Source: an uncultured Actinomycetes bacterium (GTDB taxonomy: Bacteria > Actinomycetota > Acidimicrobiia > Acidimicrobiales > RAAP-2). Taken from it: a DNA stretch of 64,000 bases. A program made the position numbers and the translations under genes. Every line of letters starts with the position of its first letter. Within the stretch, counting starts at the first letter, position 1. The notes under the pieces are model-generated. The model was given only the letters and a program-made list of their open reading frames with translations. It was not told the origin of the DNA and made no database searches. Location: contig CAIKBU010000081.1 in NCBI GenBank assembly GCA_903825765.1, positions 32,301 to 96,300 on the forward strand, in the 5' to 3' direction. Below, piece by piece: positions 56,065-64,000 of this stretch.

Positions 56065-57870
56065 ATGAACGACGATCTCGATGCCCAGTTCTACGGTGAA
56101 GGTCTGCCGGTCGGACTGCCCACCTTCGTTCCCAAGGTGGGAGCCCACCTCACCAACCGCCGCAAGGTCAACAGCCCCCAGGAACTCTTGGACTTTCAAG
56201 AGCTGGTGCAGTTCAAACCTTCAAAGGGCAACTGGTCAATTGGCAAAGACCTCATTGGTCTGATTCGACGAGGATCGGCCGGCGAGAAGGACGAGTCCTA
56301 CCTCGACAAGTTGCGTCGTGAATCAAAGCGTGGAAAGTCGGAATCGTCAACGTTCGGCTTGGCAACTATCGGCGGACGCCAAGTCGTGCTCTACGCCATG
56401 AACTGGGACTTCTTCGCCGGTTCGCTGGGCGTCGTGTCCGGTGAGGCCTTTCAAGCCGCGGCCGACCTGGCGATCTCGAAGAAGGTTCCCTTCGTGAGTG
56501 TCTACGTGTCGTCGGGCGTTCGCCAACACGAAAACTTCGCTGGTCTAACGCAAATGACTCGTATGGTCGAGGCAATTCGGCACTACAAAGAGCAGGTAGC
56601 ACTCCCCCAAGTCGCCGTGCTCCTGGGCAACGTCTGGGGTGGCGTGTCCGCATCCGCCGTTCCTAACGCTGACCTCATCGTCGCCACCTCGGGTACCGAT
56701 TACGGCTTCGCTGGTCCGAACGTCATCGAGGCGTTCGAAGGCATGAGTGTTCCGGCCGGATCGCAGAGTGCTGAGGCGAACTTGCTCGACCGAAACATCG
56801 ACGTGGTGTTACGCGACGTCCCTGAACTCGTGTCCTACCTGGGCGAGCTCTTCAGCGTGAGCGCGCTCCCCGACCGTCAGTCAGCACTGAATGCCTCATC
56901 GCGCCCCTCGATTCGTAATGTGACGGGTCCCGATGCTCGCCGGTCGTTCGACTTTGGCCCCGTCGGCATTCACGGCCCTAGTTTTGCGCTTGACCCGTCA
57001 ATCCCCCTCGTTCAGCCCGCTCCATCGCGTGCCCCCTCGGACGACCCCGCGGACGCTCTCGTGGAGCGGTATCAGGACCTCATGACCGATGCGAACCGTA
57101 TCGACCTTGAGTTCATCGCTCGGTACGCCTTCAGCGACACCCTGGCGATCTACAACTTCGTCGCGGAGGACAACTTCAAGCGCTACCCCGCCGTGGTGGG
57201 AGCAATTGCCAAAATCGGCAACCAACCCTTCATCATCGTGGGCACGCAACCTTCGTACCAGCGCATTGGTGACACCGTCGTCAAGCGCCCCTCGAATCCG
57301 GCACCGGAAGACTTCGACTACATGCAGCGCATGCTCGAACTCGGCGAGCGCCTCCACCTCCCCGCCCTGTTCGTCACCGACACACTCGGTGCCAAGCCCA
57401 CCCTCGAGAGTGAGCGTCGAGGCCAGTCGCGCGCGATTGCCAAGGCCATTTTGAAGGGTATCGATTACTCCCAGCCCGTCATAACCGTCGTCGCTGGCGC
57501 ACTGGGCTCCGGCGGTGGTCTGGCCACGACGCCGATGGCCGACCACGTCATCATGCTCGAAAAGGCCATGGCGTTCGTGGCCGAGCCGCGCAGCGCCGCC
57601 TCCATCCTCTACAAGACGGCCACGCCGTCGCACGAGCAGGTCAAGGTCACGGTGTCGACGATGCGTTCAACGGCGCAAGACCAACTCGACCTGGGCCTCG
57701 TCGATGAAGTAGTGCCCGAGGGATCAAACCCGTACCGCACGGTCGAACTGCTGCACGCCAGCATCCTTCGCTCCTACGTTGAGTTATCGGCGCTGTCGGC
57801 GAAGAAGTTGCGTCAGCGTCGCGCCGACCGCATTCGTGGCCTGCGCGCCTTCGAGCTCATTCAGAAATAG
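56065..57870 (+). CDS. Fused acyl-CoA carboxyltransferase (AccD-like plus AccA-like halves)
   Basis: Two crotonase-like halves (GLATIGGRQVVLYAMNWDFFAGSLGVVSGEAFQAAADLA ... TPMADHVIMLEKAMAFVAEPRSAASILYK). ORF opens at 56026; ATG 56065 has GGAGAG upstream. Confidence 0.82.
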   Translation: MNDDLDAQFYGEGLPVGLPTFVPKVGAHLTNRRKVNSPQELLDFQELVQFKPSKGNWSIGKDLIGLIRRGSAGEKDESYLDKLRRESKRGKSESSTFGLATIGGRQVVLYAMNWDFFAGSLGVVSGEAFQAAADLAISKKVPFVSVYVSSGVRQHENFAGLTQMTRMVEAIRHYKEQVALPQVAVLLGNVWGGVSASAVPNADLIVATSGTDYGFAGPNVIEAFEGMSVPAGSQSAEANLLDRNIDVVLRDVPELVSYLGELFSVSALPDRQSALNASSRPSIRNVTGPDARRSFDFGPVGIHGPSFALDPSIPLVQPAPSRAPSDDPADALVERYQDLMTDANRIDLEFIARYAFSDTLAIYNFVAEDNFKRYPAVVGAIAKIGNQPFIIVGTQPSYQRIGDTVVKRPSNPAPEDFDYMQRMLELGERLHLPALFVTDTLGAKPTLESERRGQSRAIAKAILKGIDYSQPVITVVAGALGSGGGLATTPMADHVIMLEKAMAFVAEPRSAASILYKTATPSHEQVKVTVSTMRSTAQDQLDLGLVDEVVPEGSNPYRTVELLHASILRSYVELSALSAKKLRQRRADRIRGLRAFELIQK

Positions 57871-59029
57871 AGCGGCCGAACAGCGCGTCGGTTGACTGAC
57901 CGAGTGCTTCGGGACCGAAACGAACGTCGGGACGCACGCCGTCGATACGCAGGGGCGAGCGCATCACCTTCGTTTCCCCCTCCGGTGTCGTCATCGTGGT
58001 GACAAAATCGCCCTCGGCGATGGTCGATTGTGCAAACGCGTCGGCCACCGTCGCGATGGGGGCGAAGGGTATGCCCTGCCCGTCGAGTCGCGACTCCCAG
58101 CTCGCCGTGGTCGCCCGTGCGAAGGCGGTGTTCAGGGTAGTCCGCAGGGCATCTCGGTCGGCCACGCGCTGGGCATTGGTCGCCCAGTCGGCGGCCCCCG
58201 CCGACAGCGCCTCGTCATCGACGACGGCGACCAGTCGGGCGAACTGCCCATCGGTGCCGACCGCTACCAAGAGGTGGCCGTCGGCGGTGGTAACGGGTCC
58301 GTAGGGGTGGATACTGGGGTGCTCATTACCCAGCCGAGGTGCGGTGACGCCCGTTGATAGGTACCCCTGGGCCTGGTTTATCAGCGCCGACATAGTCGAC
58401 TCGAGAAGTGGGGCCTCGAAGTGACGCCCCGGTCGCTGGCGCGCCTTCGCCAGCAGCCCCGTGAGGAGGCCAATCGTTCCGTAGAGGCCGGTGACAACGT
58501 CCGCCAACGGCGCTCCGACTTTCATTGGCCCACTCGCCTCACTCCCCGTCACGCCCATGAGGCCTGAACGCGCCTGTGCGAGTAAATCGAACGAGGGCTC
58601 GGCCGCCACTGCGGTCCCGGTCGTGGCGGGGGTAATACTCACCCAGACACAATCGGGATTTATCGCGCGCAACGCACCAATCGCCAACGCCTCGTACTGA
58701 CTCGGGAGGAAATTCTCGATGACCGCATCGGCCTCGCCAATGAGCGCGGCAATGGCCTGGCGGTCGGCCTCATTGGTCAAGTCAGCCACCACGTTGCGTC
58801 GGTGGCGATTGACCGCGATGTAGTAGGTCGCCAGTCCGTGCAGCGTGGGTGGGGCCATGGACCGTACTGGGTCCCCCGCGGGCCCCTCGACCTTGATGAC
58901 GTCGGCCCCGAGGTCGCCGGCAATCATGCCGACGAGCGGCCCCGCTAAGACCCGGGAGAAGTCGAGCACCCGCATGCCCTCGAGGGGCAAGTTCGTGCCT
59001 GTATTGCGTGGGTCAATCGGCCACTTCAC
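57857..59029 (-). CDS. CaiB/BaiF family (class III) CoA-transferase
   Basis: 390 aa; LPLEGMRVLDFSRVLAGPLVGMIAGDLGADVIKVEGPAGDPVRSM. Confidence 0.95.
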   Translation of the reverse strand: MKWPIDPRNTGTNLPLEGMRVLDFSRVLAGPLVGMIAGDLGADVIKVEGPAGDPVRSMAPPTLHGLATYYIAVNRHRRNVVADLTNEADRQAIAALIGEADAVIENFLPSQYEALAIGALRAINPDCVWVSITPATTGTAVAAEPSFDLLAQARSGLMGVTGSEASGPMKVGAPLADVVTGLYGTIGLLTGLLAKARQRPGRHFEAPLLESTMSALINQAQGYLSTGVTAPRLGNEHPSIHPYGPVTTADGHLLVAVGTDGQFARLVAVVDDEALSAGAADWATNAQRVADRDALRTTLNTAFARATTASWESRLDGQGIPFAPIATVADAFAQSTIAEGDFVTTMTTPEGETKVMRSPLRIDGVRPDVRFGPEALGQSTDALFGRSISE

Positions 59030-59964
59030 AACGCGGGAGTGCCCTCGACCGAGGACACGAAATCGCGCAGGTGTCGAGCAACGTCATCGAGCGTGGTCAG
59101 CGCATCGGGCACGAACGAACCTTGGCGCATGAAACCATGCAACATGCCCTCCGCCTCGAGAATCTCGACGTTGACACCAAAATGCTCCAAGAGCCCGGCG
59201 TAGGCCAGTCCTTCGTCACGGAGGGGATCGCACTCGGCAACCACCACGATGGCCGCGGGCGCACCGGTGGTATCGCTGTAGAGGAGCGGACTAATGCGTG
59301 GGTCCGTGTGATCGTGGTCGCCAACGTACCCGCGGTAATCGGCACGGAGATGCTCCATTTCGAGGAGGTAGCCCGAGGCAAATTGGTGCGACGAGTTCGT
59401 CACGACTTCGGGTCCGAAGGTCGGGTAGACCAGTACCTGCGCGACGATGGGGAGGTTCTCATCTCGTAACTCGACCGCCGCGACCGCCGCCAAGCAGGCC
59501 CCCGCCGAATCGCCCATGAGCACGAGAGGCACGCCCGGTGCGTCGAAGTGATCGCCGTGGTCGGCGACGTAGCGGGTTACCGCAATCGCATCATTCAAGC
59601 CGGCGGGAAAGGGGTGTTCTGGCGCCAGCGCGTACTCGACGGCGAGAAATCGCATGCCGGTAGCGCGGCTGAGGCGGCGACAGAGGGCGTCGTGCGTATC
59701 GAGATCACCAATGACGAACGAACCGCCGTGAAAATAGAGCACAATGGCCTGGTGCGTTTCGGTTGGCGGAACGAAGAGTCTCGTGGCCACGGTGCGGTCG
59801 GAGAGCACGATGGCAATGTCGCGTACCTCCGCCATCTCGGGTCGATCGCCTTCAATGGCCTGGGCTTGTGCTCGGTAGGCGCGGCGGCGACTGTCGTAGG
59901 TTGTGTCGTCGGGGTGCACTGGTGTTGGCTGTGCGGCGACGTACTCGGTGCAATCAGGGTGCAT
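59026..59964 (-). CDS. Alpha/beta hydrolase (HSL-type esterase/lipase)
   Basis: 312 aa; VLYFHGGSFVIGDLDTHDALCRRLS, LMGDSAGACLAA. Confidence 0.94.
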   Translation of the reverse strand: MHPDCTEYVAAQPTPVHPDDTTYDSRRRAYRAQAQAIEGDRPEMAEVRDIAIVLSDRTVATRLFVPPTETHQAIVLYFHGGSFVIGDLDTHDALCRRLSRATGMRFLAVEYALAPEHPFPAGLNDAIAVTRYVADHGDHFDAPGVPLVLMGDSAGACLAAVAAVELRDENLPIVAQVLVYPTFGPEVVTNSSHQFASGYLLEMEHLRADYRGYVGDHDHTDPRISPLLYSDTTGAPAAIVVVAECDPLRDEGLAYAGLLEHFGVNVEILEAEGMLHGFMRQGSFVPDALTTLDDVARHLRDFVSSVEGTPAL

Positions 59965-60009
59965 GCCCCTCCTTTGATGACACCGTTGCCGGTGTCGCTG
60001 GTGGTGATG

Positions 60010-60774
60010 CTAGAGCACTTTTGAAAGAAAATCCCGCAATCGCTGCGATTGGGGGCGAACCAAAACCTCGCGAGGATCGCCCGACTCTTCAATGATGCCC
60101 GCGTCAAGGAAGTACACGGAGTCGGCTACTTCACGAGCGAAGCCCATTTCGTGCGTGACGACGACCATCGTCATGCCACTACGGGCCAAATCTTTCATGA
60201 CGTCGAGTACCTCGCCGACCAACTCGGGGTCGAGGGCGGAAGTCGGTTCGTCAAAGAGCATGAGTTTGGGTTCCATCGCGAGGGCCCGAGCAATGGCAAC
60301 TCGCTGTTGTTGGCCGCCACTGAGTTGGCTCGGGTAGTGCGATTCCTTCGCGTCGAGACCAACGCGGGTGAGTAATTCTCGTGCTTTCTTGTCGGCGGCA
60401 CTCGGTGCAATTCCCTTGACGCGTACTTGACCAATGGTGATGTTCTCGAGCACCGTCAGATGCGGAAAGAGATTGAACCGCTGAAAGACCATGCCAATGG
60501 CGGCGCGGTCGTCGCAGAGTTCGCGTTCGGAACGCTCGTAGAGCTTGCCATTGCGTAGTTGGTAGCCAATGAGTTCGCCGTCGACGCGCAAGATGCCCGC
60601 GTCGTGTTTTTCCAGCTGATTGATGCAGCGCAGCAGGGTTGATTTTCCCGAACCCGACGGTCCAATTAAGCACGTGACCTCGCCACTGGCGACGGTGAGG
60701 TCAACGCCCTTGAGCACGTCATTGGCACCGTAGGACTTACGAAGTGCCTTAATGTCCACCATCAACTGCGTCAT
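60010..60774 (-). CDS. Polar amino-acid ABC transporter ATPase
   Basis: 254 aa; [58 protein letters not shown]. Confidence 0.96.
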   Translation of the reverse strand: MTQLMVDIKALRKSYGANDVLKGVDLTVASGEVTCLIGPSGSGKSTLLRCINQLEKHDAGILRVDGELIGYQLRNGKLYERSERELCDDRAAIGMVFQRFNLFPHLTVLENITIGQVRVKGIAPSAADKKARELLTRVGLDAKESHYPSQLSGGQQQRVAIARALAMEPKLMLFDEPTSALDPELVGEVLDVMKDLARSGMTMVVVTHEMGFAREVADSVYFLDAGIIEESGDPREVLVRPQSQRLRDFLSKVL

Positions 60775-61766
60775 CGCGCCACCGCCCGACGGCCACCAAA
60801 AGAGCGAGCCAGGTCACTGCGCAGACGCTGCACCGGCGTTGGCGGCAACGTGCGCAGGGCGCCCTTGGCGAAGTGACGTTCAACGTAGAACTGACCGATT
60901 GACAAAACGGTGGTCACCGCCAAGTACCACAGTGAAGCCACGATCAACATGGGCACGACCTGGTACGTGCGAGCGGCAATATTCTCGGTCTGATAGAGCA
61001 GTTCGGGCAGACCGATGGCGACGGCGATCGACGTTGTTTTGAGCATGGAAATCACTTCGTTGCCCGAGGGGGGAATGATGACCCGCATGGCCTGGGGCAC
61101 AATGATGTGGCGCAGCGACTGCATACGTGTCATGCCGATTGCCTTGGCGGCCTCGAGCTGCCCCTCGTCGACGGATAACAGACCACCTCGGGCAATCTCA
61201 GCGAAGTAGGCCGCTTCGTTCAAACCAAAGCCGATGACGGCGGCGCGCAGTACGGTGAAAATGGCGTTTGATCCGACCGTCGCGATGGTGAACGCGTGGG
61301 TAAAGGGTATGCCGAGCGAGAACGACTGGTAGAGCACGGCGATGTTGAACCAGAACAGCAACTGGACATAGACCGGTGTGCCGCGAAAAAACCAGGTGTA
61401 GAGCCAGGCGATACTCGAAAGCAATCGGTTTGACGACATCCGCATGATGGCGATTAGCAATCCGAGGACAAAACCAATCACCATGGCCATCACGGTGACG
61501 AACAGGGTCATCTCAACACCCTGAATCACCAGGGGGTCACCGAGATAGTGAAGGACTTCCGTCCAACCAAAGCGCCACACCATTTCGGGCCCACACACCC
61601 GGTGGCCCGCAAGACCGTGACACACGGTCTGCCCCGAAGGAATCTTCGAGAACAGGGTGTGGACGAACATCGCCACCACCACCGTCGCTACGCCCGACGC
61701 CACCCACCGAAGTGGGTGGCGCAGGGGAACGACGATAGGGTCCGTGGAGCTAGTCACCTCAGGCAT
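60771..61766 (-). CDS. Polar amino-acid ABC transporter permease (HisM/GlnP type)
   Basis: [49 protein letters not shown] opens at 61835; ATG 61766 lies after the SBP stop. Confidence 0.93.
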   Translation of the reverse strand: MPEVTSSTDPIVVPLRHPLRWVASGVATVVVAMFVHTLFSKIPSGQTVCHGLAGHRVCGPEMVWRFGWTEVLHYLGDPLVIQGVEMTLFVTVMAMVIGFVLGLLIAIMRMSSNRLLSSIAWLYTWFFRGTPVYVQLLFWFNIAVLYQSFSLGIPFTHAFTIATVGSNAIFTVLRAAVIGFGLNEAAYFAEIARGGLLSVDEGQLEAAKAIGMTRMQSLRHIIVPQAMRVIIPPSGNEVISMLKTTSIAVAIGLPELLYQTENIAARTYQVVPMLIVASLWYLAVTTVLSIGQFYVERHFAKGALRTLPPTPVQRLRSDLARSFGGRRAVAR

Positions 61767-61785
61767 CGAACGCTCGTGGCGTCGA

Positions 61786-62673
61786 TCAGGACGTTGCGCC
61801 GTTGAGCACCATCTGCGATGCGGTAAGTGCACCACTGGTCACGCCGTAGCTGGAAAGAATCGAATTGTAGGTGCCGTTGGCGACCAACGTCTTCATGGCC
61901 GCCTGGATGGCCTTGGCCAACGCGAGACCATCGGCCGTTTTCGCCACGGCGATCCCGTACGGCGCCACGGCAACTGGCTTCCCGACGTACTTGAAGAGAC
62001 CCTTGCTCTGCGAGGCAATGTAGCCAGCAATCTGCGAGTCGGCGAATCCGAAGGCGTCGTGACCCGACGCAACCGCAGTGTTGGCTTCGGTCTGGGTGGG
62101 GTAACTGTCAACGGTGACCTTTTTGCCGTTCGTGCACTTGATGGCGCCGGCGTCATTCTGCTCGACGGTGCCCGTTTCAACGGCAACCGAGGTGCCACAG
62201 AAGCTCTGCACGCTCGTGAAGGCCGCGGTCGAGGTCGCCTTGGCGTAGACGCCCTCACCGGCCTTGAAGTAGTCAACGAAGTTGACCTGCTTTTCACGGG
62301 CCTTGGTGTCGGTGAAGGACGAGTTGCCCACCTGATACTTCTTCGACTGGACACCAACGATGATGTTGTCGAAGGTCACGTTGTTCTCGACGATCTTGAC
62401 ACCCAGGGTCGTAGCGACGGCCTTCATCAGGTCAACGTCAAATCCGACCATCGTGTTGCCCTTCATCGACTCATCCGGTGCGTAGGTGGCGTCGGTGGCC
62501 ACCTGCCAGGTGACGTTCTTGAGGGCGGCGGGCACGAGTGCGGCATCCTTCGCGTTAAGCGAGGCCATGTGCATCGACATCGAGCCGGCACTCGCAGAAA
62601 CTGCGGAGACGAGTACGAGCGCGGCAGCGCCAACGGTGGCACCGATGCTGCGAACAATAGAAGTACGAATCAT
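61786..62673 (-). CDS. Polar amino-acid ABC transporter substrate-binding protein
   Basis: Signal-like MIRTSIVRSIGATVGAAALVLVSAVSASAG; type II SBP pattern. ORF opens at 62943, but the upstream part runs through the tRNA; ATG 62673 preferred. Confidence 0.92.
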   Translation of the reverse strand: MIRTSIVRSIGATVGAAALVLVSAVSASAGSMSMHMASLNAKDAALVPAALKNVTWQVATDATYAPDESMKGNTMVGFDVDLMKAVATTLGVKIVENNVTFDNIIVGVQSKKYQVGNSSFTDTKAREKQVNFVDYFKAGEGVYAKATSTAAFTSVQSFCGTSVAVETGTVEQNDAGAIKCTNGKKVTVDSYPTQTEANTAVASGHDAFGFADSQIAGYIASQSKGLFKYVGKPVAVAPYGIAVAKTADGLALAKAIQAAMKTLVANGTYNSILSSYGVTSGALTASQMVLNGATS

Positions 62674-62793
62674 GGAAGATCTCCCCCAACTAGATACTGC
62701 GTGTTGAGAGTCAATCGTAGTGCGAAGTTGCCACCGCTGGGCTAACCCGCGTCGATCGTTCCGCCGAGTGCGGTTCACCAGAAAAACGAAGAA

Positions 62794-62819
62794 CCCCGAT
62801 TCTGTGAACAGAATCGGGG
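62794..62819 (-). terminator. Rho-independent terminator after tRNA-Gly
   Basis: 11-bp perfect stem CCCCGATTCTG-TGAA-CAGAATCGGGG, T-rich tract on minus strand. Confidence 0.88.
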
Positions 62820-62827
62820 TCCTCGCT

Positions 62828-62903
62828 TGGAGCGGACGACCGGGCTCGAACCGGCGACCTCGACCTTGGCAAGGTCGCGCTCTACCAACTGAGCTACGTC
62901 CGC
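62828..62903 (-). tRNA. tRNA-Gly (GCC anticodon), CCA encoded
   Basis: Minus: GCGGACGTAGCTCAGTTGGTAGAGCGCGACCTTGCCAAGGTCGAGGTCGCCGGTTCGAGCCCGGTCGTCCGCTCCA; all four arms pair, loop TTGCCAA. Confidence 0.97.
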
Positions 62904-62914
62904 GAGGAATCTCC

Positions 62915-62943
62915 ACTATAGCCGATGAACTGGCGGGCGACAA
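62915..62943 (-). promoter_or_regulatory. Sigma-70-type promoter for tRNA-Gly
   Basis: Minus TTGTCG, 17-nt spacer, TATAGT, about 11 nt before the mature 5' end. Confidence 0.75.
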
Positions 62944-62948
62944 CCGCC

Positions 62949-63383
62949 CTAGCGGCCCGATGAGCCAAATCCACCAGCACCTCTCGACGATGCGGGGAGC
63001 GTTGCGGTCTCTTCAAAACTGAGGGGTGGGACAGCCATAATGACCAACTGGGCAATTCGGTCGCCGGGCCTCACGACGTAGTCGTGCTCGAGGTCGTGGT
63101 TAACGAGCACCACCTTGACCTCTCCTCGATACCCGGCGTCAATCAGCCCCGGGGCGTTAAGGCACGTCACCCCCGAGCGAGCCGCCAAGCCCGAACGAGG
63201 CAACACGAAGCCACCGTGCCCCTCGGGGATCGCAATGGCGAAACCGGTCGGTACCATCGCCCGCCCACCACCTTTGGCCAGGAGCACCTCTTCGACGGCG
63301 ACGAGGTCGCACCCCGCGTCACCTTCGTGCGCAACGGTGGGTAACACGGCGTTGGGATGGAGTCGCTGAACAGATATCTGCAT
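62949..63383 (-). CDS. dut: dUTP diphosphatase
   Basis: 144 aa; HEGDAGCDLVA, PRSGLAARSGVTCLNAPGLIDAGYRGEVKVVLVNH, GDRIAQLVI. Confidence 0.96.
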   Translation of the reverse strand: MQISVQRLHPNAVLPTVAHEGDAGCDLVAVEEVLLAKGGGRAMVPTGFAIAIPEGHGGFVLPRSGLAARSGVTCLNAPGLIDAGYRGEVKVVLVNHDLEHDYVVRPGDRIAQLVIMAVPPLSFEETATLPASSRGAGGFGSSGR

Positions 63384-63426
63384 GAGGCGAGGCTACCGCC
63401 GTGTCGCAACGTCGTAGGCTGACTGC

Positions 63427-63975
63427 ATGCTTGCTTGGATGGATTTGGAAATGACGGGACTCGAACCCGGTCGACACGTCATCGTCGAAATTGCGACACT
63501 ACTCACTGACGATCACCTCAACGTCATCGCCGAGGGGCCAGATTTGGTCATTCACGCGACGCCCGAAGAGCTCGCTGAAATGGGTGATTTTGTCACGGCG
63601 ATGCACACCACTTCCGGGCTCCTCCCACAAATCACAGCCTCAACAATCACCGTCGCCGAGGCGCAGGCCCAAACGTTGGCCTTTCTCCGCGAACACATCA
63701 GCGAACCTCGCTCCGTGCCGCTCTGTGGCAACTCGATTGGCACCGACCGTCGATTCCTTCAGGAATACATGCCCGATCTCGAAGCGTTCTTTCACTACCG
63801 CAACGTTGATGTGTCGACCATCAAAGAGCTCGCCAAGCGCTGGCACCCCGACGTGCTGGGTGCGCGGCCCGAAAAGGCCACTGCCCACCGAGCCCTCGAC
63901 GATATTCGTGAATCAATCGCCGAACTCGTGCACTACCGCGACGCCCTTTTCATCCCCGTTCAAACCCAGCAATAA
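63427..63975 (+). CDS. orn: Oligoribonuclease
   Basis: 182 aa; WMDLEMTGLEPGRHVIVEIA, CGNSIGTDRRFLQEYMP, HRALDDIRESIAEL. Confidence 0.97.
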   Translation: MLAWMDLEMTGLEPGRHVIVEIATLLTDDHLNVIAEGPDLVIHATPEELAEMGDFVTAMHTTSGLLPQITASTITVAEAQAQTLAFLREHISEPRSVPLCGNSIGTDRRFLQEYMPDLEAFFHYRNVDVSTIKELAKRWHPDVLGARPEKATAHRALDDIRESIAELVHYRDALFIPVQTQQ

Positions 63976-64000
63976 CGAAGGCGGCCACCGAACCGTGGCC

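Noticed and set aside
56998-57633. 211-aa minus-strand ORF opposite the fused carboxyltransferase
   Set aside because: Shadow frame with no recognisable motif; the plus-strand frame has clear crotonase-fold features.
61657-62745. 362-aa plus-strand ORF opposite the amino-acid ABC permease and binding protein
   Set aside because: Spans two recognisable minus-strand genes; Gly/Val/Arg-rich shadow frame.

Overview
The window is a gene-dense, high-GC chromosomal segment that reads as actinobacterial, probably Acidimicrobiia-like; lineage is inferred from gene content and order only. It is almost entirely core metabolism and cell biology. Left to right: an edge-truncated membrane protein, nusB, efp and the aroQ-aroB-aroK-aroC shikimate block; a NfuA-type Fe-S carrier beside a Cys-rich protein; tyrS and ccdA; a menaquinone block (menD, menH-like, menA, menB, menE-like); a LacI-controlled CUT2-type sugar locus; a DUF255/YyaL-type protein, dnaE, a Bpa-type proteasome activator, Rrf2 and a sigma-70 factor; rluD, lspA, a histone-H1-like/DksA protein and DivIVA; sepF, ftsZ and a dcw cluster up to mraZ; HNH, lipoate-ligase-like and ROK genes; transporters, a Fur regulator and an ABC exporter; a fused AccD/AccA-like carboxyltransferase; a polar amino-acid ABC system, tRNA-Gly, dut and orn. 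I saw no rRNA, CRISPR array, transposon or prophage. The best second-look items are cis-regulatory or architectural: a 10-nt-phased GTGG box array upstream of mraZ, a palindromic LacI operator placed on three predicted promoters, a dcw cluster lacking murF and murD, a cysteine-free fused carboxyltransferase, an H1-like/DksA protein with a 33-bp tandem duplication, and repeated convergent stop-codon overlaps. I found no clearly new multi-gene system. All product calls come from reading motifs by eye; no database search was run.
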